Part shown: positions 1 to 7,170 of the stretch, in pieces
Layout of the letters: every line of letters starts with the position of its first letter
Numbering within the stretch: the first letter of the stretch is position 1
From: Candidatus Bathyarchaeota archaeon
GTDB lineage: Archaea; Thermoproteota; Bathyarchaeia; 40CM-2-53-6; RBG-13-38-9
Length of the DNA stretch: 13,067 bases
Reading direction: 5' to 3'
Assembly (NCBI GenBank): GCA_026394315.1
Contig: JAPKYM010000280.1
Span: 1 to 13,067, forward strand
The notes under the pieces: model-generated
What the model was told of the DNA's origin: nothing
Database searches by the model: none
The model's input: only the letters and a program-made list of their open reading frames with translations
Program-made: the position numbers and the translations under genes

Positions 1-66
1 AAAGGCTTCCTCATCGCCTAGAGGAGCATAGACAGCGCGCACGGTTTTGTTGCGTTGAACTGAAAC

Positions 67-1548
67 TCACTTCTGAAGGGATTTCTTCCACATCTCGTAT
101 GGCACGGAGTATTTCTTTTCTACCTTGGCTCTGTGTATTGTGTTGACCGCGCAGAATGGCCTTATGGTGCCGTCAGGAAGACCATAATGAATAACGCACT
201 TCTCGAGCCTTTGAAGGTCAAAATTGTAGGGGTCCATGAAGTGCATGCAACCGATCATCACAACTTTCCTCATGAACCTGCCCAGCGCATCATAACTTCC
301 TGATCTCAGAACCGGCCAAAGGATTTCTTTTATGAATGACGCTTTAACATGCCTAACAGCAGCTAGCGTGCGCACCTTGGCGCGAAGCTTATGCCCTTCA
401 AGGAGATCATGATAGACCCCATCCATCGTCTTGAGGAACTTATCCACATTGGCCAGCCGAGTTATTGGAACCCACCCGTTCTTGCCTTCAACCATAAATG
501 TTCCTACACCGCACCAAGGCATCGTACTGAACAGGACGTAGTTCTTAGACTTCATTTTTCCGACTGCATTAGCCACCGGTATCACTGAAGGCACAGGAAA
601 GAAGTCCCCGATTTTTATGAGCCCTGACGTTTGATCTTGAATGAGCTCCATAAAATCTGTCGTGTTTATTCTCATTGCATCTCTGGCCTGTGAGTCTATT
701 CTGCCAGTGATCGATACAGGCTGAACATTTACACATCTTACAACATCTGAATTCTTAAGTGCAAAATCTACTACCGTACCGAGCTGATGGTCATTCACAC
801 CTCTGACCAGAGTCATAACAAGGACTATGCTCTGGAAACCAAGTTTTCTCGCATTTTCAAGGACGTTCATCTTTGCTTGCAGCAGAGGAAGACCACGTGT
901 CTTCTGGTAAACACTGTCGTCAAGACCATCAAACTGCAAGTACATTGTGTCCATTCCTGCATCGATCAGTCTCTTGAAGAACTCGGCGTCCTTGGAGAGC
1001 CTTATTCCGTTCGTATTGACCTCCACGTGTCGAAACCCGGAGTTCTTCGCCGATTTAACAAGAGACGGAAGGTCATCCCTTATGGTGGGCTCTCCTCCGC
1101 TAAACTGTAATGCTGGAGGTGGGACTGGGCTGTTTGAACTCAGGTTTTGGATTATCTTTTCAATATCGTTGCTGGTCGGCTCGTAGACGTAGCCAGCGGT
1201 AGCTGCGTTGGCAAAGCATATGGGACATTCCAAGTTGCACCTATTTGTAACGTCAATTATTGCTAGGACGGTGTGGGATTTGTGATTGGGACATATGCCA
1301 CAGTCAAAGGGGCAGCCTTCATTAGTTCCTGTTCTCGGATTCTCAATGGTCGACCCTGCATAGCCATATTTTTCCGCCCACTCGTATAGTTCAGGATTGG
1401 AGAAGGTGTAAGTATCTACGAAGCTCCCGTGAACATCACAGGCCTTGGAGATCTTGACTTTGTCATCGAGGTCTACGAAGACCTTCGCGTCAAGGACTTT
1501 CATGCATTCAGGACAGATGCTTTTTGTATTTCTCAGTAGACGTTTCAG
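67..1548 (-). CDS. tes: Radical SAM protein, tetraether lipid synthase (Tes/MJ0619)-like, probable CTG start
   Basis: Probable tetraether lipid synthase, the radical SAM enzyme that joins the phytanyl tails of two archaeol-type lipids into membrane-spanning GDGT lipids. Counted from the CTG start (493 aa), it shows C12-P-E-C15 and C37-x-x-H-G, which could form a rubredoxin-like site; C79xxxC83xxC86 (an extra cluster); the radical SAM CX3CX2C at C104/C108/C111; GGEP at 151-154; and C-terminal cysteines C346, C434, C451 and C466 around MDPYNFDL. This layout and the segment CGICPNHKSHTVLAIIDVTN fit my recollection of the MJ0619 family. The first ATG (1503) would drop C12 and C15. The frame stays open upstream to a TAG at 1549-1551 with no ATG, GTG or TTG, but CTG 1548 follows an SD-like GGTGATC. 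The gene is monocistronic with a TATA-like box at 1601-1610. Family call is strong; the exact reaction is inferred from homologues. Confidence 0.82.
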   Translation of the reverse strand: MKRLLRNTKSICPECMKVLDAKVFVDLDDKVKISKACDVHGSFVDTYTFSNPELYEWAEKYGYAGSTIENPRTGTNEGCPFDCGICPNHKSHTVLAIIDVTNRCNLECPICFANAATAGYVYEPTSNDIEKIIQNLSSNSPVPPPALQFSGGEPTIRDDLPSLVKSAKNSGFRHVEVNTNGIRLSKDAEFFKRLIDAGMDTMYLQFDGLDDSVYQKTRGLPLLQAKMNVLENARKLGFQSIVLVMTLVRGVNDHQLGTVVDFALKNSDVVRCVNVQPVSITGRIDSQARDAMRINTTDFMELIQDQTSGLIKIGDFFPVPSVIPVANAVGKMKSKNYVLFSTMPWCGVGTFMVEGKNGWVPITRLANVDKFLKTMDGVYHDLLEGHKLRAKVRTLAAVRHVKASFIKEILWPVLRSGSYDALGRFMRKVVMIGCMHFMDPYNFDLQRLEKCVIHYGLPDGTIRPFCAVNTIHRAKVEKKYSVPYEMWKKSLQK

Positions 1549-1551
1549 CTA

Positions 1552-1558
1552 GATCACC
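1552..1558 (-). promoter_or_regulatory. Shine-Dalgarno sequence placing the CTG start of the tes-like gene
   Basis: On the minus strand the bases GGTGATC match seven consecutive positions of the consensus AGGAGGTGATCC, complementary to the 16S rRNA 3' end. GGTG lies six bases before CTG 1548, a normal spacing. There is no SD at a sensible distance before ATG 1503. An ATG at 1560 overlaps this SD and meets a TAG three codons later. Confidence 0.55.
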
Positions 1559-1600
1559 ATAGTATCTAGGTTGGACTCGTTGGATTCGCAACTCTGCGAC

Positions 1601-1610
1601 CTATAATAAC
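1601..1610 (-). promoter_or_regulatory. TATA-like box for the tes-like gene
   Basis: Minus strand GTTATTATAG. A start site about 25 bases downstream would fall near 1577, leaving a leader of roughly 30 bases before CTG 1548 that contains the SD. Assigned by eye only. Confidence 0.35.
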
Positions 1611-1636
1611 GTTTTCATGCGAGCAAGGTCCTCTTT

Positions 1637-1689
1637 CAGATACGAATATTCAGGAACTCGCAGCAAATAGCTTGCGCATGTCGTATCTG
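1637..1689. repeat. 9-bp perfect inverted repeat enclosing a smaller hairpin
   Basis: CAGATACGA (1637-1645) is exactly complementary to TCGTATCTG (1681-1689). The 35-base interior holds a second stem, GC-a-GCAA (1660-1666) with TTGCGC (1672-1677), one bulged A and a five-base loop. It lies between the end of TBP (1826) and the TATA-like box of the tes-like gene. It could be an operator, a TBP 3' untranslated structure or a small RNA. No T-tract follows, so a standard terminator is not supported. The rest of 1549-1825 shows nothing I recognise. Confidence 0.4.
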
Positions 1690-1825
1690 TCAACGTGGTT
1701 ACCTCATCAATTACTAGCACCAATAGTGTGGCGCAAAAATAATTTGAACGTCTGGACGCCCGCTTCTACCAGCACAAATATCAACCAAATGGAAACCTGA
1801 AAGCGCGCGCAGGAAAGAAATCAGA

Positions 1826-2392
1826 TCAAGTCCTGTTGTAGTATATTAGTTCCTTTTCTTCCAGTATCTTCTGTAATTTTGCCACTGCTTCGGGAACCTC
1901 GTTCTCTTTCTTCGCCCCGGTGCACACCAACTTTCCACTTGCGAAGAGAAGTATGACCACTTTCGGCTCGTCCATTCTGTAGATTAGGCCTGGAAACTGC
2001 TCTGGCTCGTACATAGTTTTCTTTAGTGAGTATGTCGATTTCTCTAGATCTATGTGTCCGCCAAGACCTGCCGAGGCAACTATGTTCTGAATCACAATCT
2101 CCGGTTTGCCTACGATGATTATACCGTTTTGCTTGAGTTCCCCAATAACTTTCATTACGGCTTGCTTTGCTTGGCGTTCAGATTTCGCACCAGTGCAGAC
2201 CATCTTGCCTGAGCTGAAGACCAACGTTGCGGTCTTGGGTTTCTTGAGTCTGTATACAAGCCCAGGGAACTGCTCCGGACGGTATTCAACTCCGGGGAAT
2301 ATTCGAGCGATAGTGTTGAGGTCTATGTTCTGTTTGAGAGTGGCTGAGGCGACAACATTCTCAATGTTTATGAAAGTTTTCTTCTCAGCCAA
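1826..2392 (-). CDS. tbp: TATA-box-binding protein (TBP)
   Basis: General transcription factor that binds the TATA box and, with TFB, recruits archaeal RNA polymerase. It has two direct repeats of the saddle fold: the first runs from INIENVVASATL through EQFPGLVYRLKKPK to SSGKMVCTGAKSE, and the second from IVIQNIVASAGL through EQFPGLIYRMDEPK to ASGKLVCTGAKKE. Both keep the paired EQFPGL and GK-VCTGAK motifs. At 188 aa it has the usual archaeal length, with a short tail ending YYNRT. I chose TTG 2392 (LAEKKTFINIENVV): AGAGG lies nine bases upstream, and the strong TATA box at 2431-2440 predicts transcription from about 2410, so the longer TTG at 2425 would lie upstream of the transcript. It appears monocistronic. 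Identity is certain; the start is inferred. Confidence 0.95.
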   Translation of the reverse strand: MAEKKTFINIENVVASATLKQNIDLNTIARIFPGVEYRPEQFPGLVYRLKKPKTATLVFSSGKMVCTGAKSERQAKQAVMKVIGELKQNGIIIVGKPEIVIQNIVASAGLGGHIDLEKSTYSLKKTMYEPEQFPGLIYRMDEPKVVILLFASGKLVCTGAKKENEVPEAVAKLQKILEEKELIYYNRT

Positions 2393-2430
2393 TAGGTTCA
2401 GCCTCTGGAGCACGACTAAAAACAAGCCTA

Positions 2431-2440
2431 TCTATATAAA
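2431..2440 (-). promoter_or_regulatory. TATA box of the TBP gene
   Basis: Minus strand TTTATATAGA is a near-ideal archaeal TATA box. Its centre is about 44 bases before TTG 2392, predicting a leader of roughly 18 bases carrying AGAGG. As TBP binds such boxes, autoregulation is possible, but nothing in the sequence proves it. Confidence 0.65.
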
Positions 2441-2499
2441 TGCAATTGATAAAGCACTCGCGACGAGAATTCGCAGAGATTCACTCAATGGTGAAACTG

Positions 2500-3084
2500 C
2501 TATCTCCTCCGGCTTGATTGGTTAGGTTCTTCGCGTGACTTGCTTGCCTTCTTCTTGGCTCCGGAATTGTAGGCTTCGTAACCTATCAACAGTATGATCA
2601 AAACAATTATGAATGCTGTTCCTGCTGGTTCACGCAGTTTCATAACTGCAACACCAACATATGGCATTCTTGTAGAGAAGGCGCCCACCACAGAGTCATT
2701 TGGAACCAACCAGTCATCGGTATATCTGTTGAAGTCACCTCGCGTCTTGAAGTAAACTGTCCCGCTCTTGTCGATCTTCTGAACAACTCTATGGACCACC
2801 AACGTATCGTATTCTCTGGGACTGTGAAAGACTATGATCGTTCCAACATCTATTTTGTCAGCGGGAACACCTTTGATGAAGATGATATCACCCACGTTGA
2901 GCGTTGGAACCATGCTCCCTGAGACGACCACCAGAACAGGGTGCTCCGTGGCTAATGCTAACCTGAGGGCAGCCCACCCACCGTATGACATCGATATGAC
3001 AAGGACTGCAAGCATGATGAGTTTGGCAACCTCATTGTGCCTGATCGTCCTCAAGTGTTCTATGAATCCGCTTGATTGCACCAT
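2500..3084 (-). CDS. Signal peptidase I, archaeal/Sec11-SipW type
   Basis: Membrane-bound serine protease that removes signal peptides from exported proteins on the outer face of the cytoplasmic membrane. The 194-aa protein has a first membrane helix at about residues 21-44, the box B motif SGSMVPT at 55-61 with catalytic Ser57, the general-base His98 in VVHRVV (archaeal/ER type; bacterial enzymes use Lys), and acidic GDFNRYTDDW at 116-125 with Asp117, Asp123 and Asp124. A second helix lies near residues 155-172, followed by a basic cytoplasmic tail (KKKASKSREEP, then SRRR). It starts at ATG and lies 32 bases downstream of the PadR gene, so the two are probably cotranscribed. It ends with TAG, and readthrough would add only four codons before TGA. 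A natural client would be the secreted protease half of the 8525-10993 ORF. Confidence 0.93.
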   Translation of the reverse strand: MVQSSGFIEHLRTIRHNEVAKLIMLAVLVISMSYGGWAALRLALATEHPVLVVVSGSMVPTLNVGDIIFIKGVPADKIDVGTIIVFHSPREYDTLVVHRVVQKIDKSGTVYFKTRGDFNRYTDDWLVPNDSVVGAFSTRMPYVGVAVMKLREPAGTAFIIVLIILLIGYEAYNSGAKKKASKSREEPNQSSRRR

Positions 3085-3116
3085 GCTTCATTCACTTCTA
3101 CCGTGCGCTCGCCAGT

Positions 3117-3467
3117 TCAACCTTCGGTGAGTCTTTGCTCTGCGTTGCTCGAGAGCTTTCTTGAGAGCTCTTGCGATACTTTCTCGCCAGCGGAAAGGAA
3201 TGAATTACCCTCCGTCGTGATCTTGTAGATACGTCGTCCTCTTCCTTTCTCCGATTCCCAGACGCCCTCCAAATATCTTTTGTCTTCTAGACTGTGAAGA
3301 AGAGGATAAAGGGTTCCTGCACTCAGGTAGACTTTGAACCTATCCCTAATCTCGGCATTTATTTCATAACCCCATCTTGGCTTTGCCTTGAGGAGCCAAA
3401 GAACCATCAGGTCCAAGTGGCTCTTCACAAGACGTTCTCTGAGAATTCTTTCTGTGTCATTACTCAA
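3117..3467 (-). CDS. PadR-family winged-helix transcriptional regulator
   Basis: Small DNA-binding repressor-type protein of 116 aa. The PadR signature is clear: LDLMVLWLLKAKPRWGYEI (residues 18-36, helices 1-2), the recognition-helix region GTLYPLLHSLE (51-61), then the wing GRGRRIYKITTEG (75-87). The C-terminal helix (about 89-110) is short, as in the small PadR-s2 type, and would make the dimer. The likely start is TTG 3467, with GAGG nine bases upstream; no in-frame ATG precedes the conserved domain. It is the first gene of a probable two-gene unit with signal peptidase. Its leader (3468-3652) holds a long bulged inverted repeat that could be its operator or an RNA element. The ligand is unknown. 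Confidence 0.9.
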   Translation of the reverse strand: MSNDTERILRERLVKSHLDLMVLWLLKAKPRWGYEINAEIRDRFKVYLSAGTLYPLLHSLEDKRYLEGVWESEKGRGRRIYKITTEGNSFLSAGEKVSQELSRKLSSNAEQRLTEG

Positions 3468-3486
3468 CTTGGCTAGCCTCGACGGG

Positions 3487-3586
3487 AAGAATTCGGCTTT
3501 CCTGTACCATTAGCTCCTATCCAGTCATTTCTTTTCAAGCGCTAAATGAGCACTATGCCGTCTGAATGAGAGGTACGCCGAATCTT
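3487..3586. repeat. Bulged 15-bp inverted repeat in the PadR leader region
   Basis: Arms are AAG-a-ATTCGGC-tttcct-GTACC (3487-3508) and GGTAC-GCCGAAT-CTT (3572-3586). They pair as 5+7+3 base pairs with a six-base bulge (3498-3503) and a one-base bulge (3490). A nested stem lies inside: ATTAGC (3509-3514) with GCTAAAT (3541-3547), one bulged base. The structure starts about 20 bases upstream of the PadR TTG, in the 185-base gap after the zinc dehydrogenase gene, and would be in the PadR 5' leader or promoter. It matches no riboswitch I recognise. Confidence 0.45.
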
Positions 3587-3652
3587 GAGGTCACTAATGA
3601 GTTTGGGATTGCGAGACATAGTTTCTCTCGCCCCCTTCTTGCTACTTGATGC

Positions 3653-4690
3653 TCATGGAGTCAGTATTATCTTGCTTGCCTCTCCCTTCAACAGTAGCTG
3701 GAAGCCTTCCTCGGCTTTTTCAAGTGGTAGTTGATGTGTTATCACAGACTTTAGGTTCACAAGCCCTCTGGCGACCAGTCTCTGGACTCTGTCCCAAGTG
3801 CTGAACATGTATCTCCCGGTCAATCCCAATACGTCGATCTCTTTGTATACTATGTAGGTTGTTGTATCAAGCACTGGATTATCAGGTGATGCTCCAAATA
3901 GCACAACTTTCCCAGCCTTTGCCACCATGTCCAAGGATTGCTTGATTGTTTCACCCGAGCCCGCAGCTTCAAATACTATGTCCGCCCCTCTCTGACCAAT
4001 CGCCGACTTTACTTTCTCAACTGCATTTCCTACAGAAGTGTCAATGACTTCCCTCGCGGCTCCCACCTTCTTCGCATGATCAATTCTGAACTTCTTAACG
4101 TCGGTGGCTATCACATCGCATCCAAGCGCCTTCATGATCTGTTGGACGTACATGCCTATTGGACCGCATCCAAGGACAACAGCTGTGTCACCTGGGTTTG
4201 GCTGAGCTCTCTGAACTGCATGCATCGCCACACCGCAGGGCTCATAGAGGGCGCCCACATCATAGGGGGTCCCAGCAGGGAGTTTGTAGGCGATCGTCTC
4301 AGGGATTACAAGATACTCTGCGAAGGATCCCTCTGGAACATGGACGCCAAGTATTTTCATGTTCTCGCATATGTGCATTCTTCCAGTTCGACACATATAA
4401 CAATGCTCGCACGGTATATGGGTCTCACCAGCCACTAGATCACCCGCCTTCACCATGGTTACGTTCTTTCCAACCTCGACTACGTCCCCGCTGAATTCAT
4501 GGCCGAGAACCCTGGGAAGTGGCGAGTTCCATTTTACTGCCTGAGCGTCCCATTTGTAAAGATGCATGTCTGAACCGCAATAGGCGGTTGCCCTCACGCG
4601 AACCAGAACGTCTCTGGGCCCGGGTTTTGGCTTATCTATGTCCATTATCTTAATACCGGGTGTAGGGTCAACTTTCATAACTGCTTTCAA
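3653..4690 (-). CDS. tdh: Zinc-dependent L-threonine 3-dehydrogenase-like MDR dehydrogenase
   Basis: Probable NAD-dependent L-threonine 3-dehydrogenase (threonine to 2-amino-3-oxobutyrate) of the medium-chain zinc dehydrogenase family. At 345 aa it is near the usual length (E. coli Tdh 341). Catalytic zinc ligands are Cys38 (AYCGSDMHLY), His64-Glu65 (GHEF) and Glu150 (YEPCG). GETHI (88-92) resembles the GEGHI of threonine dehydrogenases. Structural zinc cysteines are C94, C97, C100 and C108. The Rossmann motif is GCGPIG (174-179), with Asp197 favouring NAD. GRYMFSTW is the Tdh-type substrate-side signature. The TTG start at 4690 gives the family-typical N-terminus MKAVMK and has AGGAGAG seven bases upstream. 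A TATA box at 4740-4748 gives it its own promoter, 159 bases after the PdxA homologue. No kbl gene is adjacent, so another polyol or acid substrate linked to the neighbouring acid-sugar genes is possible. Confidence 0.82.
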   Translation of the reverse strand: MKAVMKVDPTPGIKIMDIDKPKPGPRDVLVRVRATAYCGSDMHLYKWDAQAVKWNSPLPRVLGHEFSGDVVEVGKNVTMVKAGDLVAGETHIPCEHCYMCRTGRMHICENMKILGVHVPEGSFAEYLVIPETIAYKLPAGTPYDVGALYEPCGVAMHAVQRAQPNPGDTAVVLGCGPIGMYVQQIMKALGCDVIATDVKKFRIDHAKKVGAAREVIDTSVGNAVEKVKSAIGQRGADIVFEAAGSGETIKQSLDMVAKAGKVVLFGASPDNPVLDTTTYIVYKEIDVLGLTGRYMFSTWDRVQRLVARGLVNLKSVITHQLPLEKAEEGFQLLLKGEASKIILTP

Positions 4691-4739
4691 CCTTCATCTC
4701 TCCTGAGTATACTCGTCACGCCATTCTAGTCCTTTAGCT

Positions 4740-4748
4740 ATTATAAAT
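4740..4748 (-). promoter_or_regulatory. TATA box of the threonine dehydrogenase-like gene
   Basis: Minus strand ATTTATAAT. Transcription about 26 bases downstream (near 4718) leaves a leader of about 28 bases containing AGGAGAG before TTG 4690. Nothing else is visible in the remaining 4749-4849. Confidence 0.55.
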
Positions 4749-4849
4749 CTGTGGCTGAGACGGCCGCTCAAGAAATGAAGTAGGGCGCAACTGCTACTGG
4801 ATCCGAAGGAATGACTGCCTGACTATCATACACACTCCAGATCAGCGAC

Positions 4850-5887
4850 TCACTTTCTAGTCTTCTGCTTTTTCTCCAAATTGAATCTCGCCATTTGGAC
4901 TGCAAGCTTTATAGCTTCCTCCAGGCTTGTGGGGTCTCCTGTTCCAAGTCTCAACCCAGCTCTTCTGTAAGCAGTTCCGTGATCAACCGAAGTACGAATT
5001 ATTGGAAGACCTATTGTCACATTGACCCCTGATTCGAATCCGAGCATCTTTACTGGAATGTGTCCCTGGTCATGGTACATAGCGATTACAGCTGAATACT
5101 CACCTCTGCTGGCTCGTAAGAAGACCGTGTCTGGAGGCATCGGACCAACGACATTAATTCCAAGTTTCTTTGCGGCGTCTATAGCCGGCATGATCTCTTT
5201 AGTTTCCTCGTCTCCGAACATACCACTCTCTCCAGCGTGAGGATTCAGCCCTGATACTGCGATGATGGGCTTCTGTATTCCCAGTTTCTCAAGGGCATCC
5301 TGTGTGAGTCTTATCGTGGTAAGGACTCTGTCTTTCTTGATTCGAGAGCATGCTTGGATCATTGATACGTGTGTCGTCACATGAACGACTGTGAGTTTCC
5401 CTGCTACGAGCATCATAGCGTAGTCCTTAGTGTTGGTGAGATGTGCAAGGATTTCGGTGTGACCCGCATAATCGTAACCGCCAAGATTCATGGCCTCCTT
5501 GTTCAAGGGGGCTGTGACAATAGCATCTATCTCATCCTTGAGCGCCATGTTGACGGCTTTCTCGACATACTCAACAGAGGCCCTACCGGCCATTGCTTGG
5601 ACTTGACCCATTTTCAACTCAGATAGTCGAATATTCTTAAGGTCAACGACGTCGATTGTGCCGAACTCGAACTTCGCTGAAGAAGGTAAAGTCACTGACC
5701 TGATCTTGATCCCGACTTTGGCTACCTTCAAAGCTTCTTCCAGAACTCGTGCGTCTCCTATGACAATCGGCCGAGAAATATCGTATACCTCTTTCTTAGA
5801 GAGAGCCTTATCAATTATTTCTGGACCTATGCCGGCAGCATCACCCATGGTGATTCCGATTATTGGTCTGATCTCATTCTCGGACAT
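4850..5887 (-). CDS. pdxA2: PdxA-family dehydrogenase, probably catabolic PdxA2 (4-phosphothreonate/erythronate)
   Basis: NAD- and divalent-metal-dependent enzyme of the PdxA family. Canonical PdxA oxidises 4-phosphohydroxy-threonine for vitamin B6. The PdxA2 branch oxidises and decarboxylates 4-phospho-threonate or -erythronate to dihydroxyacetone phosphate. I prefer PdxA2 because the gene directly follows a DUF1537 kinase and archaea generally make PLP with PdxS/PdxT. Motifs counted from ATG 5887 (345 aa): IGITMGDAAGIGPEI near 10-24, GHTE His143, and metal ligands His173 (TTHVS), His217 (NPHAGE) and His272 (MYHDQGH), then VDHGTAY. Their spacing matches the E. coli PdxA metal histidines closely. 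The start is probably ATG 5887, with AAGGTG six bases upstream. An in-frame TTG at 5902 would overlap the kinase stop by four bases (TTGA) and add five residues. Translation is probably coupled to the kinase. Confidence 0.88.
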   Translation of the reverse strand: MSENEIRPIIGITMGDAAGIGPEIIDKALSKKEVYDISRPIVIGDARVLEEALKVAKVGIKIRSVTLPSSAKFEFGTIDVVDLKNIRLSELKMGQVQAMAGRASVEYVEKAVNMALKDEIDAIVTAPLNKEAMNLGGYDYAGHTEILAHLTNTKDYAMMLVAGKLTVVHVTTHVSMIQACSRIKKDRVLTTIRLTQDALEKLGIQKPIIAVSGLNPHAGESGMFGDEETKEIMPAIDAAKKLGINVVGPMPPDTVFLRASRGEYSAVIAMYHDQGHIPVKMLGFESGVNVTIGLPIIRTSVDHGTAYRRAGLRLGTGDPTSLEEAIKLAVQMARFNLEKKQKTRK

Positions 5888-5898
5888 GACAAGCACCT

Positions 5899-7164
5899 TC
5901 AACTTTTCCTCTTCAAGTATCTTATCGACCTTGTTATTGCCTCATCGTCTCCAAAGGCTCCTGCTTTTGTGACTATCCTTAAGCCAGCGTTTTTCCCACC
6001 TATGATTATTGATGATGGTATGCCGGGGGATACTTCGTCATCAACCTGCGTTCCATGTGAGCCCATCAATTCGAAGGCGCGCATAGCGCTGGTTCCTCCA
6101 GTGAGAACAAGACCCGAAATGCCTTTGATCTTAGCCACTTCGCTTGCGATTTCACCTAAGACTGAACCTATAAGATTGCTTACATCTGCACCAGACATGC
6201 CTAGGGCTTTACCTTTCTTTAGATCTTCCGATACGGAATTCTTTGATCTAGCTGATGATATTACCACGTCATCACCTCTAGCAATAATTTTCTCAGTCTC
6301 CCTTACGACTCTTCTGATCTCGCCGGCTTTGTCGCTCTCAAGTATCTTAGTCGTGTCTACGTCTATCATTACGCAGCCTGAGTTCTCAGCATTAGCTATC
6401 TGGCTCATCGTGACCTCGCTAATGCTGCCCGAGATCGTAATTACGGGCTTGCCTGAAATTAGACCGACGGCTCTAGGCAACTCCTCAGCCAGACCAGCAG
6501 GACCACATGTTAGTCTGTGTAATTTCAAATCAACTGCGGCTTGGGCTATATTCTTCAAATCATTCTGAGTAATGGAGTCTACGACAATTATCTCGCCGCC
6601 TTTTTCAATGCAGTATTTCAGTTCTCGCTTAAGACGGGCCTTATCCATAACAGCGTCGAGCCCAACGTGCACGATTCTTCTTTTTGACTGGCTTGAAAGG
6701 AGTGTTGGGACATGGGATTCTCGCACAGGGGTAAGTGGGTCCTGGGCAGCTTCTGTCTTGCTCACCGGAACCTGATTCACAAGCTGATACCCTCCGACTG
6801 TGACTCTCTTGTTCGCCGGGAATGCGGGGGCGACGATAACGGTCTTGGATCCAGAAGCGTCCATGACACCATCCAACTCCGCGCCAATATTGCCCTTGAG
6901 AGTTGAATCGATTTTCTTGTATATTATTGGAACCCGGGCTTTCACAAGTGCATTCGCTGCGTCCTTGGCTCTATCATAGGCTTTGGATCTGGGCAAAGTC
7001 CTGCTCTCGGTGTCGAGGACTATGACGTCAACTCGATCCGATATGTCCTTGAGTTCTTGGATATGTGTGAGAACAATTGTCCTGAGTCCTTGTTTAGAGA
7101 ATTGGACTCCCGTATCATTAGCACCAGTCAGGTCATCGGCGATCACTTCCATTTTAGCCAACAA
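5899..7164 (-). CDS. Four-carbon acid sugar kinase (DUF1537/OtnK-DtnK family)
   Basis: ATP-dependent kinase that phosphorylates the 4-hydroxyl of threonate, erythronate or a related acid, the first step before PdxA2. The 421-aa protein has the full two-domain plan. The N-terminal sugar-binding domain has IADDLTGANDTG (8-19), YKKIDSTLKGNIGAE (82-96), APAFPANKR (112-120) and SKTEAAQDP (135-143). The C-terminal ATP-binding domain has GPAGLAEEL, ITISGS, and GGTSAMRA (from about 356), then TKAGAFGDDEA near the end. The start is TTG 7164: GGAGGGGATC at 7171-7180 is a strong SD, whereas ATG 7152 is too far from it. It ends at or beside the PdxA2 start, so the two form an operon; the UPF0173 gene lies 86 bases upstream. 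Substrate (D-threonate, L-threonate or D-erythronate) cannot be read from the sequence. A segment complementary to the SD lies upstream. Confidence 0.9.
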   Translation of the reverse strand: MLAKMEVIADDLTGANDTGVQFSKQGLRTIVLTHIQELKDISDRVDVIVLDTESRTLPRSKAYDRAKDAANALVKARVPIIYKKIDSTLKGNIGAELDGVMDASGSKTVIVAPAFPANKRVTVGGYQLVNQVPVSKTEAAQDPLTPVRESHVPTLLSSQSKRRIVHVGLDAVMDKARLKRELKYCIEKGGEIIVVDSITQNDLKNIAQAAVDLKLHRLTCGPAGLAEELPRAVGLISGKPVITISGSISEVTMSQIANAENSGCVMIDVDTTKILESDKAGEIRRVVRETEKIIARGDDVVISSARSKNSVSEDLKKGKALGMSGADVSNLIGSVLGEIASEVAKIKGISGLVLTGGTSAMRAFELMGSHGTQVDDEVSPGIPSSIIIGGKNAGLRIVTKAGAFGDDEAITRSIRYLKRKS

Positions 7165-7170
7165 TAGACT

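Noticed and set aside
1..66. Minus-strand open frame continuing after the tes-like stop (GTG at 42-40, reading RAVYAPLGDEEAF after the start)
   Set aside because: It could be the start of another gene beyond the edge, but only about 14 codons are visible, with no SD, so I do not call it.
1549..1560. Pyrrolysine readthrough of TAG in ATG-GTG-ATC-TAG before the tes-like gene
   Set aside because: TAG is used as an ordinary stop in this window (signal peptidase at 2500, LarA-like gene at 11006), the ATG overlaps the SD that serves CTG 1548, and no pyl gene is visible. Kept only as the rival model.
5969..6568. 199-codon plus-strand ORF inside the kinase gene
   Set aside because: It is antisense to conserved kinase motifs and its product is low-complexity and unlike any family; a shadow frame.
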